The translations under genes and the position numbers were made by a program. This document shows, piece after piece, positions 22,725-34,645 of a stretch of 64,000 nt of DNA. This DNA comes from Ornithodoros turicata. Its lineage: Eukaryota > Arthropoda > Arachnida > Ixodida > Argasidae. How positions within the stretch are numbered: the first letter of the stretch is position 1; every line of letters begins with the position of its first letter. Location: the NCBI RefSeq assembly GCF_037126465.1, contig NC_088201.1:193032031-193096030 (forward strand), written 5' to 3'. The notes beneath the pieces were generated by a model, which was not told the DNA's origin, did not search any database, and saw only the letters and a list, made by a program, of their open reading frames with translations.

Positions 22725-24101
22725 CTGACAAAAAAAATCGCGCGCGTCTCTCAGGCAAAAATAAAAGATTGTCTCATTTGGCGTCTAAAGTAGAAACATG
22801 ACGCCACCTTTTGAAAAATAATCAAGGAAATCGAAGATGGCATTTTTGAGAAAACTGAGATGCAACATTGGCAATTTTCGCCTACAATGTGTGATTCTCA
22901 AGCTAATAACACAGAAACAACTGGGCTGAGAAAAATGAGCTCTATACAGCACGAAAGCTCTTTCAATGTCCTATCGAATGGCACTAAGCTCGATGTTCTC
23001 AGAGGTTCCGTCATGAAGCAAATTGGTAAGAAAGTTTGGCCTTTTTGAACGTTTACGCCAAGTTTGGCATTTTTTAACAGAAAATCTGTGGCTCTCAGAG
23101 TTCTGTGGGTGACTGTCGACAGTTTCTATGATGCAGCCTATAATCACAAAAAACCTCCAGTTCGTAGACATAAAATTAGCGGTGCTAGATCCCGTCAAAG
23201 TCGGTCCAGAAGAAAGCGCGCCCAAGCAGCCTCCGGCTTTCCCCCTCTCCTACGCGGAAACTACTACACGCACGAGCGTCGCACGTGGCGCAATTTGCGT
23301 CGTTTGAGCTGTCCTCTAACATATATTTTTTCTGGGCGAATTAAAAAATACGACTTTCACACGTTGTTCGATTTAAAATGAAACTACCCCTCTAACATTT
23401 TCTTGCATTCACTATCGTACATCGAGGAACAAACCGAGACAGACAGCAGTTTTTAGAGTAACGTAAATTGCGGAGGATGGACGGGGAACTAAGACAGACG
23501 CTACATTCAAGCCTCATCAACGGCCAAGCGATTATCGGAAGGAACGCAGTTGACGGAGCGGGAGCGACTGCTGCTGGGTTGGAAGACAACTATCATCTCT
23601 GATGAGCTACCGCAACGCCGACATCCTATTCTCGTCAGCATAACAAGGCCCCGTTCAGAAAGACACGAACATCAGGCCATATTCCACCTTACATTATCTT
23701 ACATTGTGTGTGACGAAAACAACGAGAGCAACTTTATTTGAAAATAATAAATGGAGAATTTGATCGCGGGACGAAAGAATACCATACAGTTGACAAATGC
23801 CGAAACTCAGTAATTAATTGTGGCATCGGGATGCCGACCGGAACGTTGTACATCCGGCTCCCGTTTATCCGGGCTTCGCTTGCATGGATACCGCGTTCCT
23901 AAAACATGACAAGCCGAGTATCTCATTCACTTGAAGTGGCCGACATCATGTTGCGCAACTTTGGTTTGACAGATCCTTTTATTGTTGGAAAGTAGCTATT
24001 CCTACGCAGGAGCATACAAACACAACACAAACCTCCTTGATCTGTTTCTTTATGGTATTGTGGAGCGCTCGCGACCTGTTGAAACTCCCCAGTACCTGCA
24101 C
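22725..24101. other. No recognised gene
   Basis: Possible intron or intergenic DNA upstream of the exon at 22408-22724. No repeat ends or coding families are seen. Confidence 0.45.
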
Positions 24102-24274
24102 CAGTGGCGGATCCATGGAGGAGGGAGGTTGGGTGATAGCCCCCTCCCCGAAATGTTAGTTTATTTCTCACTCTTCCGTCCCTCAACTACGCGCTCCAAC
24201 AAAGGACCCGCCCCCCCTTCAAGAAAAAGAGAGGAAAACAAGAAAAAAAAACCGGTGGTCTGGACGCACCCCTG
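24102..24274. mobile_element. Short hAT-type MITE (173 bp)
   Basis: Ends read inward: CAGTGGCGGATCC and CAGGGGTGCGTCC, of the hAT form CAGnGG. The flanking 8-mers ACCTGCAC (24094-24101) and GCCTGCAC (24275-24282) differ at one base, a good hAT target duplication. The interior is C/A-rich and non-coding. Confidence 0.65.
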
Positions 24275-25547
24275 GCCTGCACAGTGTGTTTCGTTCGATT
24301 AATATCGCTAATCCCGCCCGACACCACCGTGTTACAGCGTAAACGGCGTGCTTTGGAGCATTCGCGCAAGATTTGCACCACTGCTTCGGTAGATGCAGGC
24401 GCGCTAGCTAAAGAAAATGAACGTAAGCGACATGCCGGCCGAGAACGCCAGTAAAGAATGTAGCAAAGCGCGCTGCCCTTGCTGGAGAAGGAGGGGCCGA
24501 ACTGCATATGACGCTGGTTAAATACTAAACCATACCAACTTCGAAATACTTCCGTTACCCGCGTACCCGTACTACCCAACCAAACCACCCGACGCACACT
24601 GGCCGAAGTAGAACGTAAAGTCGGCGCGCGGAAACCCAGCGTGAGCTCCGAGCAGCGGCACAGGAGACGTTCCGTATGGACATTGGATGTGATATGAACG
24701 TGGCCACCACACAATAACGTACCTGCTAACGACAGCGCTCTTCGGTTTAATCGGCTTCATTCGTGGTGTGCATAGGTCCGCTGCAACCCTCCGCCTTCAT
24801 CTCTCCTTTCCGTTTTCCTTTTTTCTTTTCTTCTATGGGAGAAGGTGCCAGTAAAGGGGCACGCCGTTGTCGGCCTCACAGAGCTGGGCAACGTCACCAC
24901 TAACGGTCTGGGAGAATGCGCGTCCTAGACGACTTCTAAGGGAACTGTTTTGCGTTTTTTGGCTATAGTCGTGACGATGTCCACACGCTTGTGGAATACA
25001 ACGGTAAGCCAGTTTCGACATTACCCCCTTCCCCCGAAAGATTCAAGGAACATGAGGATGGAGTCAGTTGCTGCGCTCGTGATTCTGCGTCACAGGCTGT
25101 CTTGCCCAACAGTTTTCCTTTCTTTTTTTGTTCTGGACTTACGGTCGTACAACCGGACACATAAATGTGCTCAATTTAGTCAACCTCACCTGCTCGATGA
25201 TGTCAAGTTATGACGTCATGATATTACACACTGGTAGAACACGTCGAGTGCACAAGTGAACAGTGCAATCGTGCACTTGGTCATGCAATTGCGACATCGT
25301 TTAGAGCCACTTAAAATGTGCTGTGCCCAATTGTAGCCTTCCTACTGATTCCATGGTTGGAGGTTCTACCCTGGCTGCGTTGTTGTTTGTTCTTTTCGTT
25401 CTTTGTCTTGGACTACTTTTGCTGTCGCCACGTGCCAGTTCGCCGGCGTCCTAGTCTTCTTACCGCCCGGCAGTTGGCGGCGGCTCTCCGCCAGGAACGT
25501 TAGATGCGTACAGTGCGCCGTGTGCCGCCACTCCGACGTTGCGGCAT
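24275..25547. other. No recognised gene
   Basis: A 175-codon minus-strand frame at 24187-24714 is compositionally odd, crosses the MITE boundary and shows no family; I treat it as chance. Nothing else is seen. Confidence 0.5.
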
Positions 25548-25923
25548 CAGAGCTCGGCAAATTTAACTCTGACTCGCTCAAGTTCACTCACCGCGCGCCG
25601 AGCTCTCGGCTCGCTCAATCACGCGCTCTCACGACCCGCTCACCTCTCCACTACCTCATGCACTTCCAGCTAAACTCTCTATCATCATTTGCAGTGGTCT
25701 CAGCCGTTTGCGCACCCGTCCTCACCTCATTACTTACCACAAAGAATCAAACAAAGCCATCGTCGCGTCCCTCACGAACGAGCGCAGCTTCTCGGCTGGT
25801 TCACGCATGCTGACTCACCGTCCGCTCAGCTCTCGGCTCGCTTACTGACGCTCATTTCACTAGCTGAATTTAAGCGACTAAGCGTGAGTAAGCGTGTTCA
25901 TGAGTGAGTCTTACCGAGGTCTG
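25548..25923. mobile_element. Possible hAT-like element built of CTCACTC/CGCTCA repeats
   Basis: Ends read inward: CAGAGCTCGGCAA and CAGACCTCGGTAA. The flanking 8-mers TGCGGCAT and TGCGACAC agree at 6 of 8. The interior iterates GCTCACTC / CTCGGCTCGCT and, at the right, AGTGAGT. No coding content. Confidence 0.45.
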
Positions 25924-26182
25924 TGCGACACTGGGCAACCTGTGTACCGCCACATATTACCATTGTCAAATATGTCAGGTAGACAGATTCCATATTACTT
26001 ATACAGGCAACCTTATATTGTAAGCCTGTATGTAACATAAAAAGCACTGTGAGTGCTCGGACTGACGGAAGAAAGCCACCTTCAGAAGGCTATGATTACA
26101 GAAGCACATGACGGATAGTTCTACATGTAACTAGCACGGACAGAGAAAGGAGGGACGCACGAGCATAAACCTTCCTTTGTAG

Positions 26183-26250
26183 TACAGGTTTCGGTGTCTG
26201 AGTTGATAGCGTGCTCGCCTACCGATCCCACAGTTACGGGGGTTCTAACC
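26183..26250 (+). mobile_element. tRNA-like SINE head fragment
   Basis: TCTGAGTTGATAGCGTGCTC is A-box-like and GGGGGTTCTAACCC is B-box-like, about 45 bp apart, the internal Pol III promoter layout of a tRNA-derived SINE. Confidence 0.5.
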
Positions 26251-26704
26251 CTACAGAGGACGCCACTACAGAGGACGCCACACGACTTGTTGGCGGGGTA
26301 CCAGCTGCTTTGAATACGCCGTCTTCCGCGAGGGACGTTAAACACGGTATGCCGTCTGTTGAGATTTCAGAGCTCGTTAAAGGAGCACTGAAGTAACCCT
26401 CCAATTTCTTTTTTTTTTTCTCGCTATGCGCCGCAGAGTGTTCTGCGACGAATAAAACGAGAACGATGAGCGCAGGTGACCTACAGAAAGAGCGCGAGAC
26501 CTCTGTTCCGCGCACATTTGGTAAATGTTCTCCACATGAATGAAAAGAACGCATCGTAGACCGAGAGGACGTCTGACGTAACGTGGTAGTCCTCTCCTAC
26601 GCGTTATCTGTGCCGTACAGCCGCATGACTCAGACATGTGTAAGTAGGGAGCGACTTTTTCGGGTTAAGCCAGAGTCTGCCCAGTTATTCTCAATTTACA
26701 GGAT

Positions 26705-26935
26705 AGAAATTGATGTTCTAAGGCTGGAACACGGCGAACAAACACAAAAAGCCTCAAGACCCTAAGAACGAAGTCACTGAAATGACTGATGTCAATAACC
26801 TTTCAGTGCAGTCACTGATAAAACAAGGAAGTCACTGTAAATCCGATGGTCTCTGTAGAAATCCAGAAGATGTGGGTTCGGGTCCTGCAGCTGGCTAACC
26901 TTTTCAGTGACTTCCTTCTTTCATGATAAACCGGA
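26705..26935. mobile_element. Two opposed fragments of the 30.3-kb SINE family
   Basis: 26711-26770 matches the tail of the SINE at 30226-30420 in the same orientation as that copy (GATGTTCT, GGAACAC, CCTAAGAA). 26800-26930 matches its tRNA-like body in the opposite orientation (AGAAGATGTGGGTTC B box, CTGGCTAACCTTT, GTGACT, CCTTCTTTCAT). So two insertions, or an inverted rearrangement, adjoin here. Confidence 0.65.
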
Positions 26936-27119
26936 TTCCTTCCCCAATTCCATTCACTATGAAATCCTCAAGCGAGGTTTCCACTGAAGACGAAAAAGGG
27001 CCTCCACGCGCAACACATATAACAATGGGTCATTTACGTTCCAAGAAATACACCCGCGTGTGTCAGAACTGTCTATACCTCTTCAGGAATTGCGCTGGTA
27101 GGTCACCCAAATAGACAAA

Positions 27120-27615
27120 GGGTGCGTTCCAATACCTCGCGCCCGCGAAGCCGCATGACTAGGCAGCTGTGTAGACCCCTTTGCTTGTCACTATTGGAAC
27201 AGGCTTGCCTAGCCGAGGCGCCTGTGGCGTCATCTCGTTGCTCACGCAAGAAATGCGTATGGCGCAAGCGCAGCAGGACTCTAATGCGCTAAGTTTGTAG
27301 GACATCGTGCATAAACTCTCACGTTCACAACTAAACATGTGTTGCAACTCTCTACGCAGTTTAAAAAAAAACATACCACTATGTGCAACTTTACATTTAA
27401 AGCCAGCAGAACCAGCGGGCACTCTGGTACCGTCAACGCGCGCGTCTCCATCCCGGCTGTCAGATGGTCAGGCGTATAACTAGACTGCATCGATGCGCAC
27501 TAGGCGGTAGCCGACTGAATAGCGGACTTGGCGAGATTTGGAACGAGACTTAACATGGCGGCACTTCCGGTTAGACTGCTAGGCAGTCGACTAACCGGGG
27601 TATTGGAACGCAGCC
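27120..27615. mobile_element. MITE with GGSTGCGTTCCAATACC ends
   Basis: Ends read inward: GGGTGCGTTCCAATACC and GGCTGCGTTCCAATACC, an inverted repeat of about 17 bp with one mismatch; GACTAGGCAG and GACTGCCTAG motifs follow inside both ends. The target duplication is unclear because A-rich sequence flanks both sides. Near the right end (27554-27570) the minus strand reads CCGGAAGTGCCGCCATG, an ETS plus YY1 type composite. Confidence 0.7.
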
Positions 27616-30225
27616 AAAAAGTAAAGAGTAAGAGATAAAAAAAATACACCCGATAACTACGCACAATTATCGCACGACTTCTACCCAAATTCCGGGTTTC
27701 AAAAGAGCGCACGATCCCCCCCCCCCCCCGAATCTGAGGAAGGCATTTAAAGGGTATCTGACCAGAACCTGGTCAGTATCTTTGTTTGTATGGATAACGA
27801 ACCTACATGGTGCCTCCAAGTTACAACTGAAACGTTTCGTCTCTGCGGAGCCGCCAACTATTCCAAACAAGGAGCCGAGAAGCGGTTTCAATTTCTGCCC
27901 TCAACTCGTGCGATCAGCGCAAAACTCTAGCTATTATGCAGTGGTTTTCCCATGTGTATGACGTCAAACACCCGCGACGTTTATTGGTGGAAAGTCCACA
28001 CCGGAAGTTCGGGAGGTTTCCGCAACTTCCGTATTGCTGGGTGCTTTTTCAATATGGACGCGGAAGCACAGCGGAGTCGACAAGTCAGCTTTTCAGCTAC
28101 CTTTCAGCAGCTGAGAGGCACCTGCTACGTGCAGCAGAGTTTGGAGGCCTTGCTTTTGAAATGTTGAGCCGCGAATCGACTTCAGCATGAAGAGGAAGTT
28201 CCAACGACAGACTGTTAGATGAGCTTTCAGCATCGATCACGATGAAGCACATGAACAGTTTGTGTAAATTTCATGTTTGACGGCGCCGTGTAAAGGGGCC
28301 GGAGTGGTTCATTGCATAATAATGCCGAAAAAAGTCGAGTGCTTATGTTGCAAGGAGCTGCTCTTAAAGTAGCATATTTAGAACTTCGAGGGCAGCACGA
28401 ACCTAGCGCTCATATTCACAAGTAAGAAGCGTACGTGTCTCGTGCACAATCATGCTGGTTCGTTTGAATACAAAATAGTTTTTCTGAACTTTTCGTTATT
28501 GTTCGTCACATATTCAGAAAGAGTGCAGCTGAATTAATACTCGGCGTCCTACTAGCTGCTTTAGCTTTGTTCAAAGCTTGCGTGTCTCATACGGGAAGTA
28601 GATATGTACACTACATACCAACAGTTCGTGAGATGGATGTTGCACAGACTTGAAAAAACAAGAGAATCGTTATACCAGTCTGCGCGGCGAACAGGATACG
28701 CAAAGTATTTCCCATAGTAACTACTACATGCTTTAAATACCCAAGATACAGGTGGAAGTACCCCCTACAGGGGGTGCCCTTGCAATTTCAGCTGTAGACA
28801 CATGTCGGTAATGATGCAACTATAATAATGACCCCCCCCTCCCCCCGAACTTTTTTCAACACTCCTCCATGCTTGGGATTCTGGATAAACCACTGTGCTG
28901 ACCCCTGACAGAAAGCACCATCTCATCACCCTGCTCCGCCTAGTAAGAATTACATTGGGCTCTCAATTCCTCCACAGACACAAATCCAATCCTGTTCTGA
29001 CGCATCCTTTTGTCCACCCATTCAGTCAATATGTCGTAAGTGTTCGAACTCTTACTGTCTGATAGCACCTAAATAGTATTGTTTAAGCACCTCAAGTATT
29101 CTAATGATCGTTATGTGGAAGTAAATCAGACTGTTATGTAGGTTACCCTGTGTGTGACCTCGGTTCCTGCTCTCAGTCCTCCAGAAGTGCTCACTACACA
29201 AGTTGACTATCGAAAACCTCAATCTTCCATGCATGATGTAAAACCCCAGTTCGCTCGCTTCCTAGCCATTTTTTCATTCTCAATTTTCCTTTTGTGTGCA
29301 AAGTGCACACCCAGTTCGAGTAGGATGTAGACCTTGAGGAACCAAGCTTTGTATCTTGGGCTGCTCAAATACTCAAATAGGCATGTTGTAGTCGAAGATG
29401 ATGTAACATGAAATGTGGTTCATATAGTTTATTGTGGCACTCAGATAATATCTTAATAATATATCCGCAGAGATTGCTGCAAAATAGCATATGTGATGCA
29501 GCGTTATACATTATTGGGCTTCTGGGAAAAATCATGATTCACCTGATACAGACGGCAGCCTTTGTAACGGTGTCTGACACATTTTTAGCAGCCACTGTTT
29601 TAAAATATGCATTAAAAATGCTCCAACTATGAAAGTATCACGAAGTTCTTTATTTCATTTGTTTACTTAAACACCCTTGTGAAGGGATTTACATAAATGC
29701 GGGAGGTTTTTTATCCAAAAAAGACAAATACCAAAATGATGCAAACAAAATTTGTTCACTCACCACAAAGAAATTCATTCGATCTGAAAACGATCATAGC
29801 ACTTGGAAATAAATGTCGATACATTTTGTTCTGATGCTATGTGGGCAGGAACGTCATTCCAGTTTGACACCATCAGCTGGTGCGGAGAGTAGAGTAATCT
29901 TTTTGTTTGTGTAGGTGGAGCAAGCACTTTGTGCGAGTCATCAAGTCTTGGAAGTAACTTGTGAGGGGATTGACAGTAAGTGGGGTGGGGAGGAGTGTGA
30001 CTGTAATATAACTTATGAAAGAATGCCAGGCGTGATACTTTTCACCTGGTAATCAAAGGAGTAAAAAAGAGTTTGGCTTTAATGGCTGAGACGCTGGAAA
30101 AAGGATGATAATCACGAGCAACAAACCGTGCGGTTCTGTACAAATTCTACTTTGTCGATTAAGAGATGTTGGGATGGGTTCCAGATTGCAGAGGCATATT
30201 CCACTTCTTATGAACATGGCAGTTG
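27616..30225. other. No recognised gene
   Basis: Contains a C tract at 27717-27730 and a C-rich run at 28832-28847. A possible transposon end (CAGTGGTTTATCCAGA on the minus strand near 28890) has no partner I can support. Confidence 0.5.
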
Positions 30226-30420
30226 ATGTTCTGAGACTGGAACACATAGAAAAGGCAAATACATACAAAGCATCAAGTGCCTAAGAAATGAATGATGAAA
30301 GAAGGCAGTCACTAGAAAGGTTAGCCAGTAGTAGGACTTGAACCCACATCTTCTGTATTACCGATCCAGGGCCCTTACCAATTGAGCTAAGCTAACACGC
30401 CTCTCCAGTGACTTCCAAGG
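30226..30420 (-). mobile_element. tRNA-derived SINE, well preserved
   Basis: On the minus strand GTTAGCTTAGCTCAATTGGT contains a canonical Pol III A box (TAGCTCAATTGG) and GGGTTCAAGTCC a canonical B box about 45 bp later. The tRNA-unrelated body CTGGCTAACCTTT and a tail to about 30226 follow. The tRNA part lacks proper arm pairing, so it is a SINE head and not a tRNA gene. Related pieces lie at 26705-26935. Confidence 0.8.
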
Positions 30421-30879
30421 GTGCAGATGTACCCTAGGAATAGGTTTATGGGCAGGAGAACATTAGTCACTGTTATTATACAGGCATAGCTCTCTGTCCA
30501 GTATGATCACCGCAGAGCACATTTACAGGAACTCACAGGCACAAAACTTGCATAATAAATGTGTAATAACCTCAAACAGCTATTATATATAATAACTGGG
30601 ACATGGAACTCCAACGGCAGATGGTCTGGCAGTACAACATAGGTAATCTTGCCATCACTATATTTTTCCCAAAATGCTGAAAATAAATCTATACAATTAC
30701 TGCAGTGAACTGCTCAATTTTTCACCTCAGATATATTTTTAGCACTCTGTCTTTCATGTTTCAAAATATACATGCATCGAACCTGCAGAAGCTTGTGTAT
30801 GTATGTAGAGTCACACATCTCATGTGCAACAGGCAGGTCTAAGTTGTACTGAGATATGTAAATTCCTTACGCATGCTCA

Positions 30880-32310
30880 CCACCTGTAGATTCCTTTAAA
30901 GGGAACAAAAAACTTTTGGTTAGTAACAACTTCACGCTATATACCACATTTATAAAAGAAATTGGTCCCGTACCTGACGGACAACTGTCATGACCATTGC
31001 CAGATGTCTTCCTCTCCTGTTCCTTCTACTTCCATGAAGTCATCACCCTAACATTGTTAAAAAAAGCCATATAAATGCGATAACTGAGATATTACCACTA
31101 CGAGCATACAGCAAATCACAACCACATAAATAAAATACACAATTGCACCGAGCTGTCCACATTTTCACACACACACACACACACAAAAATACATAACAGA
31201 GTGGTCTGTCTCTAATAACACTTCAACAAGTTTGTGTAACTCTGTTTTGAAACTGGACACAGGAAGGCCATTTCCAATCAGCTGAAAAAAATTGTTCGGA
31301 AGAGGAACAGTTTCTGCTGATTTCTGTAGTTGGTCCGTAGCAGTGGAACCTTGTAAGGTGGTACAGTGATAGATTTCATACCGTAATAGGAAGTGTTTGG
31401 GATGGCGCTAAAAGATCCTGAATTTGCAAGGCAATTTTGTGTAAATGTCTGATTTCCAAGTGAACGCTTTGTCTACTGTATTTTACATGTCTTGAAGGAG
31501 CTGAGGGGCTGGATGGATGGATTGTAGTGGCACCCCTGCTGGGCCTCTTTGCAACGAGGGTCCAGCACATTGCACCTATAGACAGCCTGTAGACATGGTT
31601 GTCGTGTACCAGGCGTTCTTTCTTTCTTTTTTTGTGCGCTGCAATTTTATCGTAGTTGCCCTCTGTGGTGTTTCCCCAGATTAGACAACAATAGTACAGC
31701 TTGGGGTAAACTAAGGATTTCAACTGCGTTGGTTTAGAATCCATAACCCTTCTTTACTATGTGCAGTATGCTGCATATTATAAGGAAAACAAATAGAAGA
31801 AAACTTGTACCTGATCCCTGCCTTGTATTTCCAACATTTGGTTCCACATCTTGTCCAAGGAAGTCATGAACTACATTGGTGCACACTGCTGTGACAATTA
31901 TTATGTTACATCTAGATGCTGAATACACCGCTTCATTTTACGTACTGTGAATGTTGCTTACTGCATTGGCATGGCTGCATTCAACAACACTCAGAATTGA
32001 ACAGTAATCTTTTGATTTAGTGCGTAAACTTCAATTTTCTTTAATCCGTATTTTTCTTTGTTGCGTAAATGGTCTCCTAACATCTGCATGCCACAACGTA
32101 ATTCTCACAAGGAGAGTAATCATTGTATAAATTATACAGAAGACACTAACCTCGTCACGTCCAGATGCAACAGTCTTGGAAGATAGATTCAAGGAAAGCA
32201 CTGCGGACTGCTGTAGGCGGAGGTTCTTTGTACTCAAACTGAGGGGTCCGTCTCATAGTCTGCATTCTTCAAATATGATTGGCAAAATCCGCTGCGGTAT
32301 TATCCTGCCG
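30880..32310 (-). pseudogene. Decayed second THAP-type gene (5' exons)
   Basis: A minus-strand frame ends KNLRLQQSAVLSLNLSSKTV and then reaches a splice donor (GAG|GTTAGT near 32152), matching the THAP C-terminus in RLKPDAVPTLF...|GTAAGC of the gene at 12.5 kb. A further exon-like block at about 31805-31907 (VHDFLGQDVEPNVGNTRQ, acceptor CACAGCAG, donor GTACAA) follows. A 13-bp block at about 30880 (AAAG|GAATCTACAGGTG|GTGAGC) matches the end of exon 2 of the first gene (GAATCTGCTTCAGGTG|GTGAGT). A TGA interrupts the THAP part. No catalytic exons are found, so this is a 5' relic. Confidence 0.4.
31640..31745 (-). pseudogene. LINE RT-tail fragment
   Basis: The frame reads QLKSLVYPKLYYCCLIWGNTTEGNYDKIA, the conserved post-RT motif (YPKL.YC...WG.T...N..KI) of Jockey/CR1-like non-LTR elements. 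It is short, and the downstream sequence is unrelated. Confidence 0.6.
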
Positions 32311-33151
32311 CTGCGGTTGAACGCGCAGTATCGTACGGAACTGAATGCCCGCCGAGAAATCTCGCTTTGACGACACAACCGAGGCACGTCAAATGAAGTA
32401 AGGGCTATACCCCGATAAATTGGTCGTTGTTCCAAAAGATATAAAGAAAGAAAACTTGGAAATACACACACTACGCTAACGCAGTGAAATAGCGCGCTGG
32501 ATCCCGAAAGTCGTCGTAGCTCGTAGCCTCGTATCTCCTCTTTCCACGGAAGTCGCTAATTGGATTATCGCAGTTATAAAACAGGTCGTAGATTTCGAAG
32601 TATATACATACTTTTTATTTGCAGACATTGTGACAACAGTATATCGGCGTAAAAATGTTGGTTCTTGCTGAAAGTTGTTGTTGTAGTGCTCGATCACGTG
32701 ACGGCATTCTGCGCGCTGATTGCATGGGCGATTGACGTCATCCCAGTGGGATGACCAGATGAGTTTTCTATATATGCGTACGTTTTCTTGGTTTGACGCT
32801 AGGTGTGCCAGCGTCGGCGTGAACCGCGATGTTCAAAATTCGAGTTTACGAAAACTACGAGGTGTTGAGGCATGCATTTTCGTATGTGAAGTTGCTTTTG
32901 TGTATTCTATCGGTAGCCACTGCGGAAAAGGCTCTCCAGCTTATGGTCAGAGACCCTTTAAGCTGAAAAAGTCACTCCCTTTGGGTAAGCGGCGCGTGAC
33001 TCGAGAAGGAAAAAGAAAGGGGAAAAGAAAGGCTCTGGGCATCGTCCCTGCCACGCTAGAATTGTGTCCACGCCTGCTTCTCTGCCTGTTTTTGTAAATT
33101 TGTTTGGCAGAAAAAATAGGCGATGTCAAGTTGCCGGTGGTGAGTAAATCA
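32311..33151. other. No recognised gene
   Basis: Ordinary mixed sequence up to the left border of the PLE palindrome. No feature is supported. Confidence 0.5.
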
Positions 33152-33191
33152 AAGAGTGATATTAAACGGTAGGAACAACTTATTTATTTAC

Positions 33192-33248
33192 ACATGGTAA
33201 ACAAGACTTTCGTGCACGAGACTGCACTTCTTCAGGTTACAAAAATGT
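33192..33248 (-). ncRNA. Hammerhead-ribozyme-like motif, left PLE arm
   Basis: Mirror copy of the motif at 35980-36036; see that entry for the pairing. Confidence 0.65.
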
Positions 33249-33637
33249 AAGCATGGTACAGGCACATATATACAGTTGAAGGGGGAGTTCTGGCATGAGA
33301 GGGTAACAGGTTGATGGAAAGGATGCAAACAACAGATAAAAATCACAAGAACATAAATACAAAAGCAGGGGTATCAGAAGCGAAACAACGCGAGCCCAAG
33401 GGCTTATACACAGGAAACGAGAACACTTGTTGGTGACGTTCGAGGAATTAAGGATAAAAAGGGGGGGTTATGGCGACGGAATGAGGACACGGGTGCGGAG
33501 TACAAAGGTGACCAGTGGACCGTGAGAAAGTGAAGACGGAGGTGGTCTCAGGATAGAGACAAACGAAGAAAAATGTGGAAGTTGGAGAGTAGTGTGTGTG
33601 TGTTTATCATTATCTTCTTTTATTTGAAAAATTATAT

Positions 33638-34582
33638 TTACGGGTTCAATAATTGTAGTGGGCCTGCGTGGATGTTCAAACCATGAGGCTTCAGAGACTG
33701 GAATTTTGCAATTAAAAAGGATTCGCGATTTTTGCGCTTCATGTCACTGTTATAACCCGATTCAAGGATAACGATTTTGAGGTCTGTACCTAAATCGTGT
33801 CCAGGAAGGTTAAAATGTGTAGAAACGGGTGTAGGATGGTTATTAACAATATCGGATTTATGGCCGTAAAACCTTTCCCTCATGGTGTTCGAGGTTTCTC
33901 CAATGTACTGAATACAACATTTCGTGCACATAATGAGGTAACATACGTTAAAAGAGTTGCAGTGCAATCCCTGTCGGATTTCGAAAATAAAAGAGTTTGA
34001 GGTGCTCGAGATAAATGTACATGGGCTAATGAAATGACATGTTTGGCAGCGTTTGTTACCACAAGGGGAACACCCAGGATTTGGTCGGGATAGACGGGAT
34101 GAAACTAGTAAGTTACGAATGTTACGTGATCGACGGAATGTGATATTGGGGGGAGCAGGAAAAATTATTTTAAGTTTTTCGTCGCTGTGAAGTATGTTGA
34201 GATGGCGGGTGAAGATGGACCCTGCGCCACTCAGTGCTTTGTTATAGGCGGTAACGAAGGATAAGGGGTTTTGTTGCTGCCGCGGTTCATGTGAAAGTAA
34301 TTTTTCCCGATCTAGAGATTTGCACGCGGAGAGAGCATTGTTTATAAGGTTGGGAGGGTAGTTTCGTTTTCTAAAATCGTTGGACATTTCTTCGGCGCAT
34401 GCCTCAAAATCTTCTGGGTTAGAGCATATGCGTTTTAGACGTGTAAATTGACCAAAGGGGATGTTCCTCTTCTGAGTATTAGGATGGTAGCTGTTAAAAT
34501 GAAGGTACTGGCGTTTGTCAGTGGGTTTCTTGTATAGATTCGTGACCAGCTTACCAGACTGTATGGAGACAGTCACGTCTAG
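33638..34582 (-). CDS. PLE protein C-terminal half with GIY-YIG domain (left copy)
   Basis: The frame begins inside the palindrome at LDVTVSIQSGKLVTNLYKKP, the start of the RT thumb in Penelope-like proteins, and continues IPFGQFTRLKRICS. A cysteine cluster (CSPCGNKRCQTC) follows, then the GIY-YIG endonuclease (CYLIMC...CCIQYIGETSNTMRERFYGH) with the catalytic Arg region present, ending LLNP and a stop. RT fingers and palm are absent, so the copy is 5'-truncated. GIY-YIG nicks the target DNA in PLE retrotransposition. Reading continues into the spacer to 34630 but those codons look non-homologous. Confidence 0.88.
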   Translation of the reverse strand, partial: LDVTVSIQSGKLVTNLYKKPTDKRQYLHFNSYHPNTQKRNIPFGQFTRLKRICSNPEDFEACAEEMSNDFRKRNYPPNLINNALSACKSLDREKLLSHEPRQQQNPLSFVTAYNKALSGAGSIFTRHLNILHSDEKLKIIFPAPPNITFRRSRNIRNLLVSSRLSRPNPGCSPCGNKRCQTCHFISPCTFISSTSNSFIFEIRQGLHCNSFNVCYLIMCTKCCIQYIGETSNTMRERFYGHKSDIVNNHPTPVSTHFNLPGHDLGTDLKIVILESGYNSDMKRKNRESFLIAKFQSLKPHGLNIHAGPLQLLNP

Positions 34583-34645
34583 TTTAACTCCGTACATCAG
34601 GCCATCAAGTTCACGTGTAATCTTTCCCACGCATCAGTGAATTTT
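34583..34645. other. 63-bp non-palindromic spacer of the PLE palindrome
   Basis: The unique centre between the arms. It encodes short unmatched N-terminal extensions of the two divergent frames (MGKITREL on the left, MNF on the right). Part of the left extension (DGLMYGVKLDVTV) may be genuine PLE sequence. Confidence 0.8.

Larger units (their letters stand above)
33152..34582 (-). mobile_element. Left arm of the Penelope-like element palindrome
   Basis: 1431 bp, reverse-complementary to 34646-36076 with no net indels: every landmark pair I checked sums to 69228. The only base difference I noticed is at 34566 against 34662. The arm holds the C-terminal half of a PLE ORF, its 3' UTR and a terminal hammerhead-like motif. 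A TAAAT lies beside both outer ends (33145-33149 and 36077-36081), a possible 5-bp target duplication. Confidence 0.9.

Noticed and set aside
24187..24714. 175-codon minus-strand frame
   Set aside because: Crosses the end of a hAT-type MITE, has odd composition and no recognisable motif or splice context; treated as chance.
28741..28900. Possible hAT MITE (CAGTGGTTTATCC end on the minus strand)
   Set aside because: No matching second end or target duplication.
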